The position numbers and the translations under genes were made by a program. A stretch of 64,000 nucleotides of DNA, taken from NCBI RefSeq assembly GCF_025421715.1, contig NZ_JAOEFC010000001.1, positions 496,001 to 560,000 on the forward strand. Direction: 5' to 3'. The stretch comes from Microbacterium festucae. GTDB taxonomy: Bacteria > Actinomycetota > Actinomycetes > Actinomycetales > Microbacteriaceae. Under the pieces are notes generated by a model. That model was given only the letters and a program-made list of their open reading frames with translations, had not been told where the DNA came from and ran no database searches. Shown in pieces: positions 32,861 to 40,767 of this stretch (positions are counted from its first letter, which is position 1; each line of letters starts with the position of its first letter).

Positions 32861-35320
32861 TCAGGCTCGGGCGTCGACGGTGGGCGCCAGGGCGAGCACC
32901 AGTCGCAGCACGTTGCGGGCGGTGCGCTGCAGCTCGCCGAGCGTGATGCCCTCGGGCTGCGCATACGAGGCGAGGATCGTCTCGTCGGCGTAGGCCTGCG
33001 GCCCCTCGTCGGTCTTGACCCCGCCCGGCATGAGCACGTCGACCTGCGCGCGCACACGGTAGGCGTTGTCGGCGAGGGCCGGGAAGTCGGGGTCGACGGC
33101 ATCCTCCATCCACCAGTCGGTGATGACGGTGCCGGTGAAGCCCCACTCGTCACGCAGGATCGTGGTGACCAGATCGTGGTGGTAGTGCGCCCACACGCCG
33201 TTGATCTGGTTGTACGAGGTCATGAGGGCCAGCGGCCGCGCCTCGCGGATGCACAGCTCGAACCCGCGCAGGTAGATCTCGCGCAGCGCGCGCTCCGAGA
33301 CGCGCGAGTCGTTGCGGGTGCGGTTGGTCTCCTGGTTGTTGGCGGCGAAGTGCTTGGGGCACGCGGCCACGCCGTTGGCCTGCACGCCCTGCACGACCGC
33401 GGCAGCGGTGCGGCCGGTGACCAGGGGGTCTTCGGAGAAGTACTCGAAGTTGCGGCCGCACAGCGGGTCGCGGTGGATGTTCATGCCGGGGCTCAGCAGC
33501 ACGTCGGAGCCCTTGCGCACCATCTCCTCGCCGTGGCGGGTGGTGAGCTCGCGCACGAGCGGCAGGTTCCAGGTGGAGGCCAGCGCGGTGCCGCACGGCA
33601 GCAGCGAGGCGTACGCCGAGACACGGATGCCGGAGGGTCCGTCGGTCGTGGTGATCGGGCGCACGCCCTTGGCGCGCAGCGACTCGGCCACCCCGCCCAG
33701 CACGCCGGCGTTGCCGGCGACGCCCAGCGGGCTGTGCATCGTGACGTCGCCGCGGGCCAGCAGCGACAGCTCCTCGACGCTCAGCTGCGCGAGGAACGCG
33801 TCGAGCTCGGCGGTGCCGGCGGCCACGTCGTCGAGGTGGATGCCGCGGTCGCCGGTGAGGGGCACCTCGGCGGGGAGGGTGTCGAGGATGCGGGCGCGAC
33901 GGGACACGGTGGCCGTGGGCACGTCCTCCCATCCGGCGACGGCGCGGCCGTCGGCGTCGGTCGCCCGAGTCATGCGGGGGAAGGCGTGCACGGGGGCGGC
34001 GGCCTCGGTCACCTGGCGCACCACCTGCGGCTCGTCCTGCGTCACGACGCCGGCACGGGAGGCCGAGCGCACGTCGGTGCCGACGTGGATGACGTAGTCG
34101 CCGGCCTCGCGCACCCATGCGCTGCGGTGACCGGTGGCGCCGGTGTCGTCGTAGGAGGCGAGGTCGTCGAGGGCGATCTCGATGCGGACGCGCTCGCTCT
34201 CTCCGGGGGCGAGCAGGGCGGTCTTGGCGAATCCGGCCAGGCGCCGCGCCGGCTGCGAGAGCGCCACCGACGGGGCCTCGATGTAGACCTGCACGGTCTC
34301 TTTGCCGCTGTGCCGGTCGCCGGTGTTGCGCACGTCGGCCACGACGGCGAGGGTGCCGCCGTCGACGGCCGTCTGGATCACGTCGACGGCGAACGTGGCG
34401 TAGCCCAGGCCGAAGCCGAACGGGTACTGCACGCGCTCGGGGGCGAAGGTCTCGAAGTAGCGGTAGCCGACGAAGATGTCTTCGCGGTACTCGTTGCGAT
34501 CGGGGTCGCCGAAGTTGTCGGAGCTCGGGTAGTCGGCGTACGACCAGGCGATCGTGTCGGTGAGCTTGCCGCTCGGGGCGACCTCGCCCGCCAGCACGGC
34601 GGCGACGGCGCGCGCGCCCTCCATGCCGCCCTGCCAGGCGTAGAGCACGGCGGCGATGCGCGGGCCGTAGCCGGCGATCCACGAGAGGTCCATGACGTTG
34701 CCCGCGTCGATGACGACGACGGTGTGCGGGAAGGCCGCGGTGACGGCATCCAGCATCGCCCGCTCGTCGGCGGTGAGGTGGAAGCTGCCGTCTTCGAGGG
34801 TGCTCTCGCGGGCCTCGCCGGCGGCGCGACCGATCACGACGATCGCGGTGTCGGCGCGCTCGGCGGCGGCGGTGACCAGGGCGGGGTCGAGCGGCATCTC
34901 GGGGAAGTGGTGCGGCCACTGGCCCCAGGTGCCGTCGTGACGGGGACGGTTCTCGCCCGACCAGGCGGTGTAGGCGGCGGCCAGCTCCGCGTCGACCTGC
35001 ACACCGGCGTCGCGCAGCCCGGCGAGCAGGTTCCAGATGTAAGGGACCTTCACGTCGCCGCCCGAGCCGTATCCGACCGCGAACCAGTCGACCTGCACCC
35101 GTCCGAACACGGCGACGGGGCGCTCGGCGCCCAGCGGCAGCGTGCCGTCGTTGGCCAGCAGCACCGCGCCCTCGGCGGCCGCCTGCCGCGCCAGTGCGGC
35201 CAGGGCGGGGTCGAGCGTGGGGTCGGTGTCGAGCAGCAGCGTCGAGATCTGCGCGACCGACTCGACGGGGGCGAGGGAGTGCGAGCGGTCGCCGGACTCG
35301 ATGGCGGGGGAGAGAGGCAT
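32861..35320 (-). CDS. Glycoside hydrolase family 3, reversed domain order
   Basis: 819 residues from ATG 35320. The alpha/beta sandwich with VLLANDGTLPLG and GEVAPSGKLTDTI comes first (about residues 40-290), then a fibronectin-III-like domain, and the TIM-barrel last (about 490-790) with TTDGPSGIR, KHFAANNQE and GTVITDWW, where the Asp at about 735 is the expected nucleophile. Most GH3 enzymes have the barrel first; the reversed form is known from rumen-type beta-glucosidases. No signal peptide, so cytoplasmic hydrolysis of imported beta-glucosides is likely. Two LacI-type operators overlap the promoter, but no sugar transporter or LacI gene is adjacent. Confidence 0.92.
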   Translation of the reverse strand: MPLSPAIESGDRSHSLAPVESVAQISTLLLDTDPTLDPALAALARQAAAEGAVLLANDGTLPLGAERPVAVFGRVQVDWFAVGYGSGGDVKVPYIWNLLAGLRDAGVQVDAELAAAYTAWSGENRPRHDGTWGQWPHHFPEMPLDPALVTAAAERADTAIVVIGRAAGEARESTLEDGSFHLTADERAMLDAVTAAFPHTVVVIDAGNVMDLSWIAGYGPRIAAVLYAWQGGMEGARAVAAVLAGEVAPSGKLTDTIAWSYADYPSSDNFGDPDRNEYREDIFVGYRYFETFAPERVQYPFGFGLGYATFAVDVIQTAVDGGTLAVVADVRNTGDRHSGKETVQVYIEAPSVALSQPARRLAGFAKTALLAPGESERVRIEIALDDLASYDDTGATGHRSAWVREAGDYVIHVGTDVRSASRAGVVTQDEPQVVRQVTEAAAPVHAFPRMTRATDADGRAVAGWEDVPTATVSRRARILDTLPAEVPLTGDRGIHLDDVAAGTAELDAFLAQLSVEELSLLARGDVTMHSPLGVAGNAGVLGGVAESLRAKGVRPITTTDGPSGIRVSAYASLLPCGTALASTWNLPLVRELTTRHGEEMVRKGSDVLLSPGMNIHRDPLCGRNFEYFSEDPLVTGRTAAAVVQGVQANGVAACPKHFAANNQETNRTRNDSRVSERALREIYLRGFELCIREARPLALMTSYNQINGVWAHYHHDLVTTILRDEWGFTGTVITDWWMEDAVDPDFPALADNAYRVRAQVDVLMPGGVKTDEGPQAYADETILASYAQPEGITLGELQRTARNVLRLVLALAPTVDARA

Positions 35321-35337
35321 GGTGGGGATTCCAGTCG

Positions 35338-35351
35338 TGGGAGCGTTCTCA
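35338..35351. promoter_or_regulatory. Candidate CebR/CelR-type operator of the GH3 gene
   Basis: TGGGAGCGTTCTCA matches 12 of 14 positions of TGGGAGCGCTCCCA, the known operator of cellobiose-responsive LacI regulators in Streptomyces and Thermobifida. It lies between the predicted -10 and the ATG, a position fit for repression. Confidence 0.65.
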
Positions 35352-35352
35352 C

Positions 35353-35358
35353 AGCGTA
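35353..35358 (-). promoter_or_regulatory. -10 element of the GH3 gene
   Basis: TACGCT on the minus strand, 32 bp upstream of ATG 35320, between the two operator candidates. The -35 is not well conserved. Confidence 0.4.
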
Positions 35359-35374
35359 TCGGGCCAGTATGCCA

Positions 35375-35388
35375 TCGAAACGATTCGA
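35375..35388. promoter_or_regulatory. Second LacI-type operator candidate
   Basis: TCGAAACGATTCGA is a near-perfect palindrome (two mismatched positions) with the central CG typical of LacI-family sites. It covers the expected -35 region of the GH3 promoter. Confidence 0.5.
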
Positions 35389-35418
35389 CGGCTAGTGGCG
35401 GATGCGGGCCCACGGTGT

Positions 35419-35424
35419 GAGACT
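35419..35424 (+). promoter_or_regulatory. Weak -10 element for a leaderless mRNA
   Basis: GAGACT 6 bp before ATG 35431; the first base departs from TANNNT. Confidence 0.35.
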
Positions 35425-35430
35425 GGGGCG

Positions 35431-35931
35431 ATGCGCGTGCACCTGAAACTCGTCATCGACTGCGATGCGGATGCCGCGTGGCGGGCACTGCACTCCCCGC
35501 GCGCCGTCGCCGAACTGTACGGCCCGTTCCTCGCGCTCGAACCGCTCGCCGCGGAAGGGCTGCCGACCACCCTCGAGGCCGGCGCCGATGTGCCGGTGCG
35601 CCTGCGCGCGCTCGGCGCCTCGCTCGGCGCGCAGCTGATCCACATCAGCGACCGCCGCGTCGACGACGCCCACGGTCCGGTGCGCATCATGCGCGACAGC
35701 GGCATCCCGCTGACGGGACCGCTGGCCGCCCTCGACGTGTGGGACCACCAGCTCGCCGTCGCGCCCGCGCCCGGAGACCCCGGCCGCACCCTGTGGCGCG
35801 AGCGGCTGGTGATCGGCGGGGCCGCGGCCCCGGCGTTCTGGCCGGTGCTGTGGGGCGTGTGGCAGTGGCGCGCGGCGCGCATCCGCGCCCTCGCGCCCAC
35901 CTGGGCCCACGACCCCGAGTCCGCCGGCTGA
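35431..35931 (+). CDS. Hypothetical SRPBCC-like protein
   Basis: 166 residues, no signal or membrane segment. It starts MRVHLKLVIDCDADAAWRALHSPRAVAELYGPFL, a pattern (strand, then helix with AWxxLxxP) typical of the START/SRPBCC ligand-binding fold, and ends with a long helix FWPVLWGVWQWRAARIRAL. Ligand unknown. It stands alone, divergent from the GH3 gene and convergent with the permease. Confidence 0.7.
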   Translation: MRVHLKLVIDCDADAAWRALHSPRAVAELYGPFLALEPLAAEGLPTTLEAGADVPVRLRALGASLGAQLIHISDRRVDDAHGPVRIMRDSGIPLTGPLAALDVWDHQLAVAPAPGDPGRTLWRERLVIGGAAAPAFWPVLWGVWQWRAARIRALAPTWAHDPESAG

Positions 35932-36000
35932 CACCCGCGCAGCGCGCCGCCCCGGTCCCGGCCCACCCGTGCGGGCGCGACCGGGACCGGGGCGTGCGGC

Positions 36001-37467
36001 TTACTCCGCCAGGGCCGCCACGGGGCTCACCCGGGTGGCCAGGCGCGTGGGCACGACGGCGGCGAGCGCGGTCAGCACCGCGGTCGCGGCGACGACCACC
36101 GCCAGCGTGACCCACGGCATCCCGGGGGCGACGAACGTCGGCGACGACCAGTCGGGCGGGATCTGCACCGACCCGAGCAGCGACTGCGCGCCCGCCCAGC
36201 CGTAGGCCACGCCCAGCAGCAGCCCGAACAGCAGCGAGGTCACCGTCACGTGCGCCGCCTCGAGCAGCACGACCCGGCGCACCTGGGATGCCGTGAGCCC
36301 GAGCGCCCGCAGCAGTCCCAGTTCGCGGCGACGCTGCACCACCCCGATCGTCAGCAGGTTCACCAGGCCCACCGCGGCGATGATCGCCGACACCCCGACC
36401 AGGCCCATCATGACGCCGGTGAAGGTGTCGAGCAGCTGCGCCATCTCGACGGGCATGTCGCCGCCGCCCGAGGCGGTGATCACCCCCTTCACGCTCTCGT
36501 TGGCGACGGCGAACATCGTCACCAGCGCGACGCCCATGACGACGCCGATCGCCATGCGGCTGGAGCGCTCGGGGTAGCGCAGCGCGTTCTCGGATGCCAG
36601 TCGTGCCGGCACCGACGAGCCGAACAGCCGCCCCGTCAGGCGCAGCAGCGGGGGCATCACCTGCACCGCGCCGAGAGTCAGCCCGGTGAAGGAGAGGAGG
36701 CCGCCGGCGAAGGCGACGATCACCCCGGCCGGGGTCACCAGGCCCGCCACGATGCCCAGCGCCAGCAGGGCCAAGCCCGTGACGACCAGGCCGATCGCGG
36801 CGATCGCCCGACCGCGCGACGAGCTCGCCTCCTCGTGGCTGCGCGGCGTCGACCCGGCGAGCGCCTGCAGCGGCGTCACCGTCAGCACCCGCCGCGACCC
36901 CGCCCAGGCGGCCGCGCCGGTGACGGCGGCCACGACGACGGCGGGAACGAGCAGCACCGGCTGCACGACCGACACGCTCGCGGCGATGTCGAGCACGGTG
37001 CGCGCCACCTCGATCAGCCCCCAGGCCGCAAGCGCAGCGCCGACCAGCCCGATGGCCGCGCCGATCGCGCCCACCGTCAGCCCCTGCCGGGCGATCTCGC
37101 TGCGCTGCGAGCGCGCCGAGGCGCCGATGAGGCGCAGCAGCGCGATGCGGCGGGTGCGTCCGGCGACGATCGTGGCGAAGGTGTTGGCCGTGACGATCGC
37201 GGCGACGTAGACCGCGACGCCCAGCAGCAGCACGCTGAGGATGCCGACCACGATGGTCACCGTCTCGCCGCCGCCGATGTAGGGGTCGCTGCGCAGCCAC
37301 TGGCCGAGGAAGGCGGTGGTGCTCAGCAGCAGCACGCCGAACGCGGTGGAGATGGCGGCCACCAGCACCGTGGCCCCCATGCCGCGCTCGCGCAGCCAGG
37401 CGGTGTCGACGCGGCGGCGCGGGGCTGCCGTCGCGGCGGGCCCGGAGACCGCGGTGAGCGCACTCAT
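36001..37467 (-). CDS. ABC transporter permease, MacB/FtsX type
   Basis: 488 residues with about nine or ten membrane helices and two FtsX-like modules. The second contains the hallmark RRRELGLLRALGLTASQVRR before its last helices, and the protein ends VPTRLATRVSPVAALAE. ATG 37467 overlaps the ATPase stop (ATGA), so the pair forms one complex. Such exporters usually move peptides, lipids or antibiotics, or transmit signals at the envelope. It is encoded downstream of a kinase/regulator pair that probably controls it. Confidence 0.9.
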   Translation of the reverse strand: MSALTAVSGPAATAAPRRRVDTAWLRERGMGATVLVAAISTAFGVLLLSTTAFLGQWLRSDPYIGGGETVTIVVGILSVLLLGVAVYVAAIVTANTFATIVAGRTRRIALLRLIGASARSQRSEIARQGLTVGAIGAAIGLVGAALAAWGLIEVARTVLDIAASVSVVQPVLLVPAVVVAAVTGAAAWAGSRRVLTVTPLQALAGSTPRSHEEASSSRGRAIAAIGLVVTGLALLALGIVAGLVTPAGVIVAFAGGLLSFTGLTLGAVQVMPPLLRLTGRLFGSSVPARLASENALRYPERSSRMAIGVVMGVALVTMFAVANESVKGVITASGGGDMPVEMAQLLDTFTGVMMGLVGVSAIIAAVGLVNLLTIGVVQRRRELGLLRALGLTASQVRRVVLLEAAHVTVTSLLFGLLLGVAYGWAGAQSLLGSVQIPPDWSSPTFVAPGMPWVTLAVVVAATAVLTALAAVVPTRLATRVSPVAALAE

Positions 37468-38225
37468 GCCGGCACCTCGGCGGCGAGCATGTGAGCCGAG
37501 ATCTGCTCGGCGCTCTGCCGGGGCTTGTCGGCGACGAGACGTCCGTCGCCGAGGAAGAGCACGCGATCGGCGGCGGCCGCGGCGATCGGGTCGTGGGTGA
37601 CCATCGCGATCGACTGCCCATGCTCGCGGCTGGCGGCCGCCAGCAGCGCCAGCACCTCGCGCCCGGAGCGGGAGTCGAGGTTGCCGGTGGGCTCGTCGGC
37701 GAAGACGAGGTCGGGGGCCGTGGCCAGCGCCCGCGCGATCGCGACGCGCTGCTGCTGACCGCCCGACAGCTGGTGCGGGCGGTGGCGCAGCCGCGGCCCG
37801 AGGCCGAGCGTGTCGACGAGGCCGTCGATGCGGGCGCGCTCGAGGGCGCTGGGACGCCGGCCGTCGAGGTCGAAGGGCAGCAGGATGTTGCCGATCGCGT
37901 CGAGGGTGGGCACGAGGTTGAACGACTGGAACACGAACCCGACGCGGCGGCGGCGCAGCACCGTGAGCTCCAGGTCGGAGAGGTCGGTGATGTCGGTGTC
38001 GCCGATCCACGCCCGCCCCGACGAGGGCGCGTCGAGGCCGGCCATGATGTGCATAAGCGTCGACTTGCCCGAGCCCGACGGGCCCATGATCGCCGTGAAC
38101 TCGCCGCGACGGATGCCGACGGTCACCCCGTCGAGGGCGTGCACCCCGGTCTCGCCGGTGCCGTAGGTCTTGGTGAGGCGCTGGACGCGGGCGGCCAGGC
38201 CCAGCTCGCTGGTGGTGATTTCCAT
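37464..38225 (-). CDS. ABC transporter ATP-binding protein, MacB/LolD type
   Basis: 253 residues. Walker A GPSGSGKST at about residue 49, Q-loop VFQSFNLVPTLDA, signature LSGGQQQRVAIARAL, Walker B LVFADEPTGNLDS, and switch His in MVTHDP. Family members pair with FtsX-like permeases. ATG at 38225 is selected over upstream codons because TAGCGT stands 7 bp before it and the family N-terminus fits. Confidence 0.95.
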   Translation of the reverse strand: MEITTSELGLAARVQRLTKTYGTGETGVHALDGVTVGIRRGEFTAIMGPSGSGKSTLMHIMAGLDAPSSGRAWIGDTDITDLSDLELTVLRRRRVGFVFQSFNLVPTLDAIGNILLPFDLDGRRPSALERARIDGLVDTLGLGPRLRHRPHQLSGGQQQRVAIARALATAPDLVFADEPTGNLDSRSGREVLALLAAASREHGQSIAMVTHDPIAAAAADRVLFLGDGRLVADKPRQSAEQISAHMLAAEVPA

Positions 38226-38232
38226 GTGGCCG

Positions 38233-38238
38233 ACGCTA
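38233..38238 (-). promoter_or_regulatory. -10 element for a leaderless ABC-transporter mRNA
   Basis: TAGCGT on the minus strand, 7 bp before ATG 38225. It lies 94 bp after the response-regulator stop, so the transporter can be transcribed separately from the two-component genes. Confidence 0.5.
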
Positions 38239-38338
38239 CGGACGGGCCCCGGCCCCCGGCATCCGCCCCCGGTCGCTGCCGGATACATCGCACGGATGAT
38301 CTGACCGGCCGCTGCCGGCACCGGCGGCGCGGTGCGCG

Positions 38339-38983
38339 TCAGGCGAGGTTGTGCTCGAACGCGAAGACCACCAGCTGCACGCGGTCGCGCAGTCCGAGTT
38401 TGGTGAGGACGCGGCTGATGTGGGTCTTGACGGTGGCCTCGGAGAGGAACTCGCGCGCGGCGATCTCGGCGTTGGAGAGCCCGCGGGCGGCGAGCGCGAA
38501 GATCTCGCGCTCGCGCTCGGTGAGGGCCGCATAGCTCGGCGGGGCCTCGCGCACCGGCGCGGTGAACTGCGCGAACAGCTCGCGGGTGGCCGCGGCGGCG
38601 ATCACCGACGACCCGGAGTGCACGGTGCGGATGGCGGCGAGCAGGAACTCGGGGTCGGCGTCTTTCAGCAGGAAGCCGCTCGCCCCCTGCCGGATGGCGC
38701 GGGCGGCGGCCTCGTCGAGGTCGAACGTCGTGAGCATCACGACGCGGGGCGGGTCGGGGCGCTCCAGCAGCTCGGCCGTCGCTGCCAGACCGTCCATCAC
38801 CGGCATCCGGATGTCCATCAGCACGACGTCGGGGCGGGTCTGCTCGACGACCGCGATCCCCTGCCTGCCGTCGCCGGCCTCGCCGACGACTTCGAGGTCG
38901 GGCTGCGAGTCGATGACCATGCGGATGCCGGCGCGGAACAGCGCCTGGTCGTCGACGAGCACGACGCGGATGGGGCCGCTCAT
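38339..38983 (-). CDS. Response regulator, NarL/LuxR type
   Basis: 214 residues. Receiver domain with the acidic pair VDD at about residues 10-11, phospho-acceptor Asp in VVLMDIRMP (about residue 54), and Lys in GFLLKDAD; the C-terminal LuxR helix-turn-helix starts LTEREREIFALAARGLSNAEIA and ends KTHISRVLTKLGLRDR. The ATG overlaps the kinase stop by four bases. Its likely target is the ABC transporter just downstream. Confidence 0.96.
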   Translation of the reverse strand: MSGPIRVVLVDDQALFRAGIRMVIDSQPDLEVVGEAGDGRQGIAVVEQTRPDVVLMDIRMPVMDGLAATAELLERPDPPRVVMLTTFDLDEAAARAIRQGASGFLLKDADPEFLLAAIRTVHSGSSVIAAAATRELFAQFTAPVREAPPSYAALTEREREIFALAARGLSNAEIAAREFLSEATVKTHISRVLTKLGLRDRVQLVVFAFEHNLA

Positions 38984-40137
38984 GCGACGCTCCGGAGGGG
39001 AAGGGTGGCGATCACGGCGAACTCGTCACCCATCGGCGAGGCCTGCAGCGCCCCGCCCACGAGCGCGGCCCGCTCCCCCATGCCCACCAGGCCGTGGCCG
39101 CCCGAGGCGGCACGGTGCCCCGGCGCCAGCGCGTTGCGCACGTCGATCTCCACCCGGTCAGGATGCCACGACAGCCCGACCCGCACCGGACCCGCCCCGC
39201 CGTGGCGCAGCGCATTGGTGAGCGCCTCCTGCAGGATGCGGTAGACCGCCAGCTGCACCGCGGCCGGCGGCTCGGCCACCGGCGCGGGGTCGACGTCGAC
39301 GCGCAGGTCGACCGCGGCGGCGCGCACCTGCGCGTACAGCGTCTCGAGGTCGGCGAGGGTGGGCTGGGGCCCTTCGGTCTGCGAGTGGCGCAGCTGCGTG
39401 AGCAGCAGGCGCACGTCGGACAGCGCCGCCCGCGCCGTCGTGGAGATGGTGCCGAGGGCCGCGGTCGCCGCATCCGGGTCGTGCGCGGCGGCGTAGCGCG
39501 CGCCGTCGGCTTGGGCGATGACGACCGCGAGCGAGTGGGCCACCACGTCGTGCATGTCGCGGGCGATGCGCACCCGCTCCTGCTCGGCGGCCGCCTCGGA
39601 CTCGGCGCGCACCTGCGCGGCCCGGTTCTCGCGCCCGCGGATCACGGCGCGCACGAGCGCGCCGATGGTCCACGCCAGGCCCAGCCCGAACAGCGCCGCG
39701 ACGAGCACGGCCACGGCGGTGGCCACATCGGCCAGTGCGAGACCCCCCGTGACCCCCACCACGCGGGCGTAGAGGTAGACGACGATGGCGGCCGACCCGA
39801 CGAACACCGAGACGAATCCGGCCCAGAAGGTGCGCCGGCCGCCGTAGGCGGCGCTGGCGTACAGCGCGATGAACACCGGCAGGTCGGTGGGACTCGGGTC
39901 GCGACCGAAGGCCATCTGGATGATCGCCCCCACCCAGGCCGCCGTGAGGGCCAGCGCGGGCGAGACCGTGGTCAGCGCGAGGCTCACCGCCATCGCGACC
40001 ACGAACAGCACCGTTGACAGCGCGTTGAAGGCGAGGTCGCTTCCGGCCGAGAGCTCAAGGAAGAACGCGACGACCGCGAACAGGCCTGCCACGCTCACGC
40101 TGACGATCAGGCGGGGGCGGGACACGTCTCGGAACAC
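38980..40137 (-). CDS. Sensor histidine kinase, NarL/DesK-like (HisKA_3)
   Basis: 385 residues. About five or six N-terminal membrane helices (residues 10-150) with very short loops, so it probably senses within the membrane or through the transporter. Dimerisation/phosphorylation motif ARDMHDVVAHSLAVV (His near residue 210) and HATPase_c with LTNALRHGG and GHGLVGMGERA. The GTG start at 40137 is set by TAGCGT 6 bp before it. First gene of the leftward kinase-regulator-ABC group. Confidence 0.95.
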   Translation of the reverse strand: MFRDVSRPRLIVSVSVAGLFAVVAFFLELSAGSDLAFNALSTVLFVVAMAVSLALTTVSPALALTAAWVGAIIQMAFGRDPSPTDLPVFIALYASAAYGGRRTFWAGFVSVFVGSAAIVVYLYARVVGVTGGLALADVATAVAVLVAALFGLGLAWTIGALVRAVIRGRENRAAQVRAESEAAAEQERVRIARDMHDVVAHSLAVVIAQADGARYAAAHDPDAATAALGTISTTARAALSDVRLLLTQLRHSQTEGPQPTLADLETLYAQVRAAAVDLRVDVDPAPVAEPPAAVQLAVYRILQEALTNALRHGGAGPVRVGLSWHPDRVEIDVRNALAPGHRAASGGHGLVGMGERAALVGGALQASPMGDEFAVIATLPLRSVA

Positions 40138-40143
40138 CCTTCG

Positions 40144-40149
40144 ACGCTA
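40144..40149 (-). promoter_or_regulatory. -10 element for a leaderless kinase mRNA
   Basis: TAGCGT on the minus strand, 6 bp before GTG 40137. Confidence 0.55.
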
Positions 40150-40224
40150 CGCGAGGCGGCATCCGTCCGGCATCCGCCTGGCGATGTATGCGGTCGCGGC
40201 GGGGCGTGGAGGAGGGCGGGCGCG

Positions 40225-40683
40225 TCAGCGCGGGACGGCGGCGCGGTTCTCGAAGAAGGTCTGCAGCACCACGGTGGTGCGGGTGTTGACGGCGGCGGCC
40301 TGGCGGATGTCGCGGATGAGGGCCTCGAGATCACGCGGCGAGGCGACGCGCACGAACAGCATGTAGGCGGCCTGGCCGGCGATGGAGTGGCACGCCTCGA
40401 TCTGGGGCAGGTGCTCGAGCAGCTCGGGGGCGTTGTCGGGCTGAGCCGGATCGAGCGGGGTGATCTCGATGAACGCCGACAGCGGCACGCCCACGACATC
40501 GGGGTCGACCACGGCGCGATAGCCGGTGATCGCCCCCCGCGCCTCGAGCCGCTTGATGCGCGCCTGCACGGCCGACACCGACAGACCCGACTCGGCGGCC
40601 AAGCGGGCGAGCGTGGCGCGGCCGTCGGCGGCGACCACGCGCAGGAGTCGCAGGTCGATGTCGTCGAGGGCGGATGCGGGCAC
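40225..40683 (-). CDS. Lrp/AsnC-family transcriptional regulator
   Basis: 152 residues. Winged-helix part LDDIDLRLLRVVAADGRATLARLA and the recognition helix region SVSAVQARIKRLEARGAITGY, then the RAM ligand-binding domain (about residues 65-145) with IAGQAAYMLFVRV. The GTG start at 40683 is fixed by TACTCT 6 bp upstream. It is divergent from the DUF6421 gene, and a 6-3-6 palindrome sits next to its -10, so it probably controls itself and the DUF6421 side in response to an amino acid. Confidence 0.92.
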   Translation of the reverse strand: MPASALDDIDLRLLRVVAADGRATLARLAAESGLSVSAVQARIKRLEARGAITGYRAVVDPDVVGVPLSAFIEITPLDPAQPDNAPELLEHLPQIEACHSIAGQAAYMLFVRVASPRDLEALIRDIRQAAAVNTRTTVVLQTFFENRAAVPR

Positions 40684-40689
40684 GACAGG

Positions 40690-40695
40690 AGAGTA
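40690..40695 (-). promoter_or_regulatory. -10 element for a leaderless lrp-like mRNA
   Basis: TACTCT on the minus strand, 6 bp before GTG 40683. Confidence 0.55.
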
Positions 40696-40710
40696 CCGGA
40701 ATTCTTCCGG
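40696..40710. promoter_or_regulatory. Candidate operator palindrome
   Basis: CCGGAA-TTC-TTCCGG, perfect 6-bp arms, directly abutting the -10 of the Lrp-like gene and about 30 bp upstream of the -10 of the divergent DUF6421 gene. A natural place for the encoded regulator to bind. Confidence 0.5.
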
Positions 40711-40739
40711 CGAGAAGGGCTTGCAGCCGATGCGTTTCC

Positions 40740-40745
40740 TAGACT
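40740..40745 (+). promoter_or_regulatory. -10 element of the DUF6421 gene
   Basis: TAGACT, 22 bp before ATG 40768; no good -35 at 17 bp. Unlike its neighbours this gene has a short leader and an AAAGGA ribosome binding site. Confidence 0.45.
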
Positions 40746-40767
40746 CCGAACGACGAAAGGACGAGCC

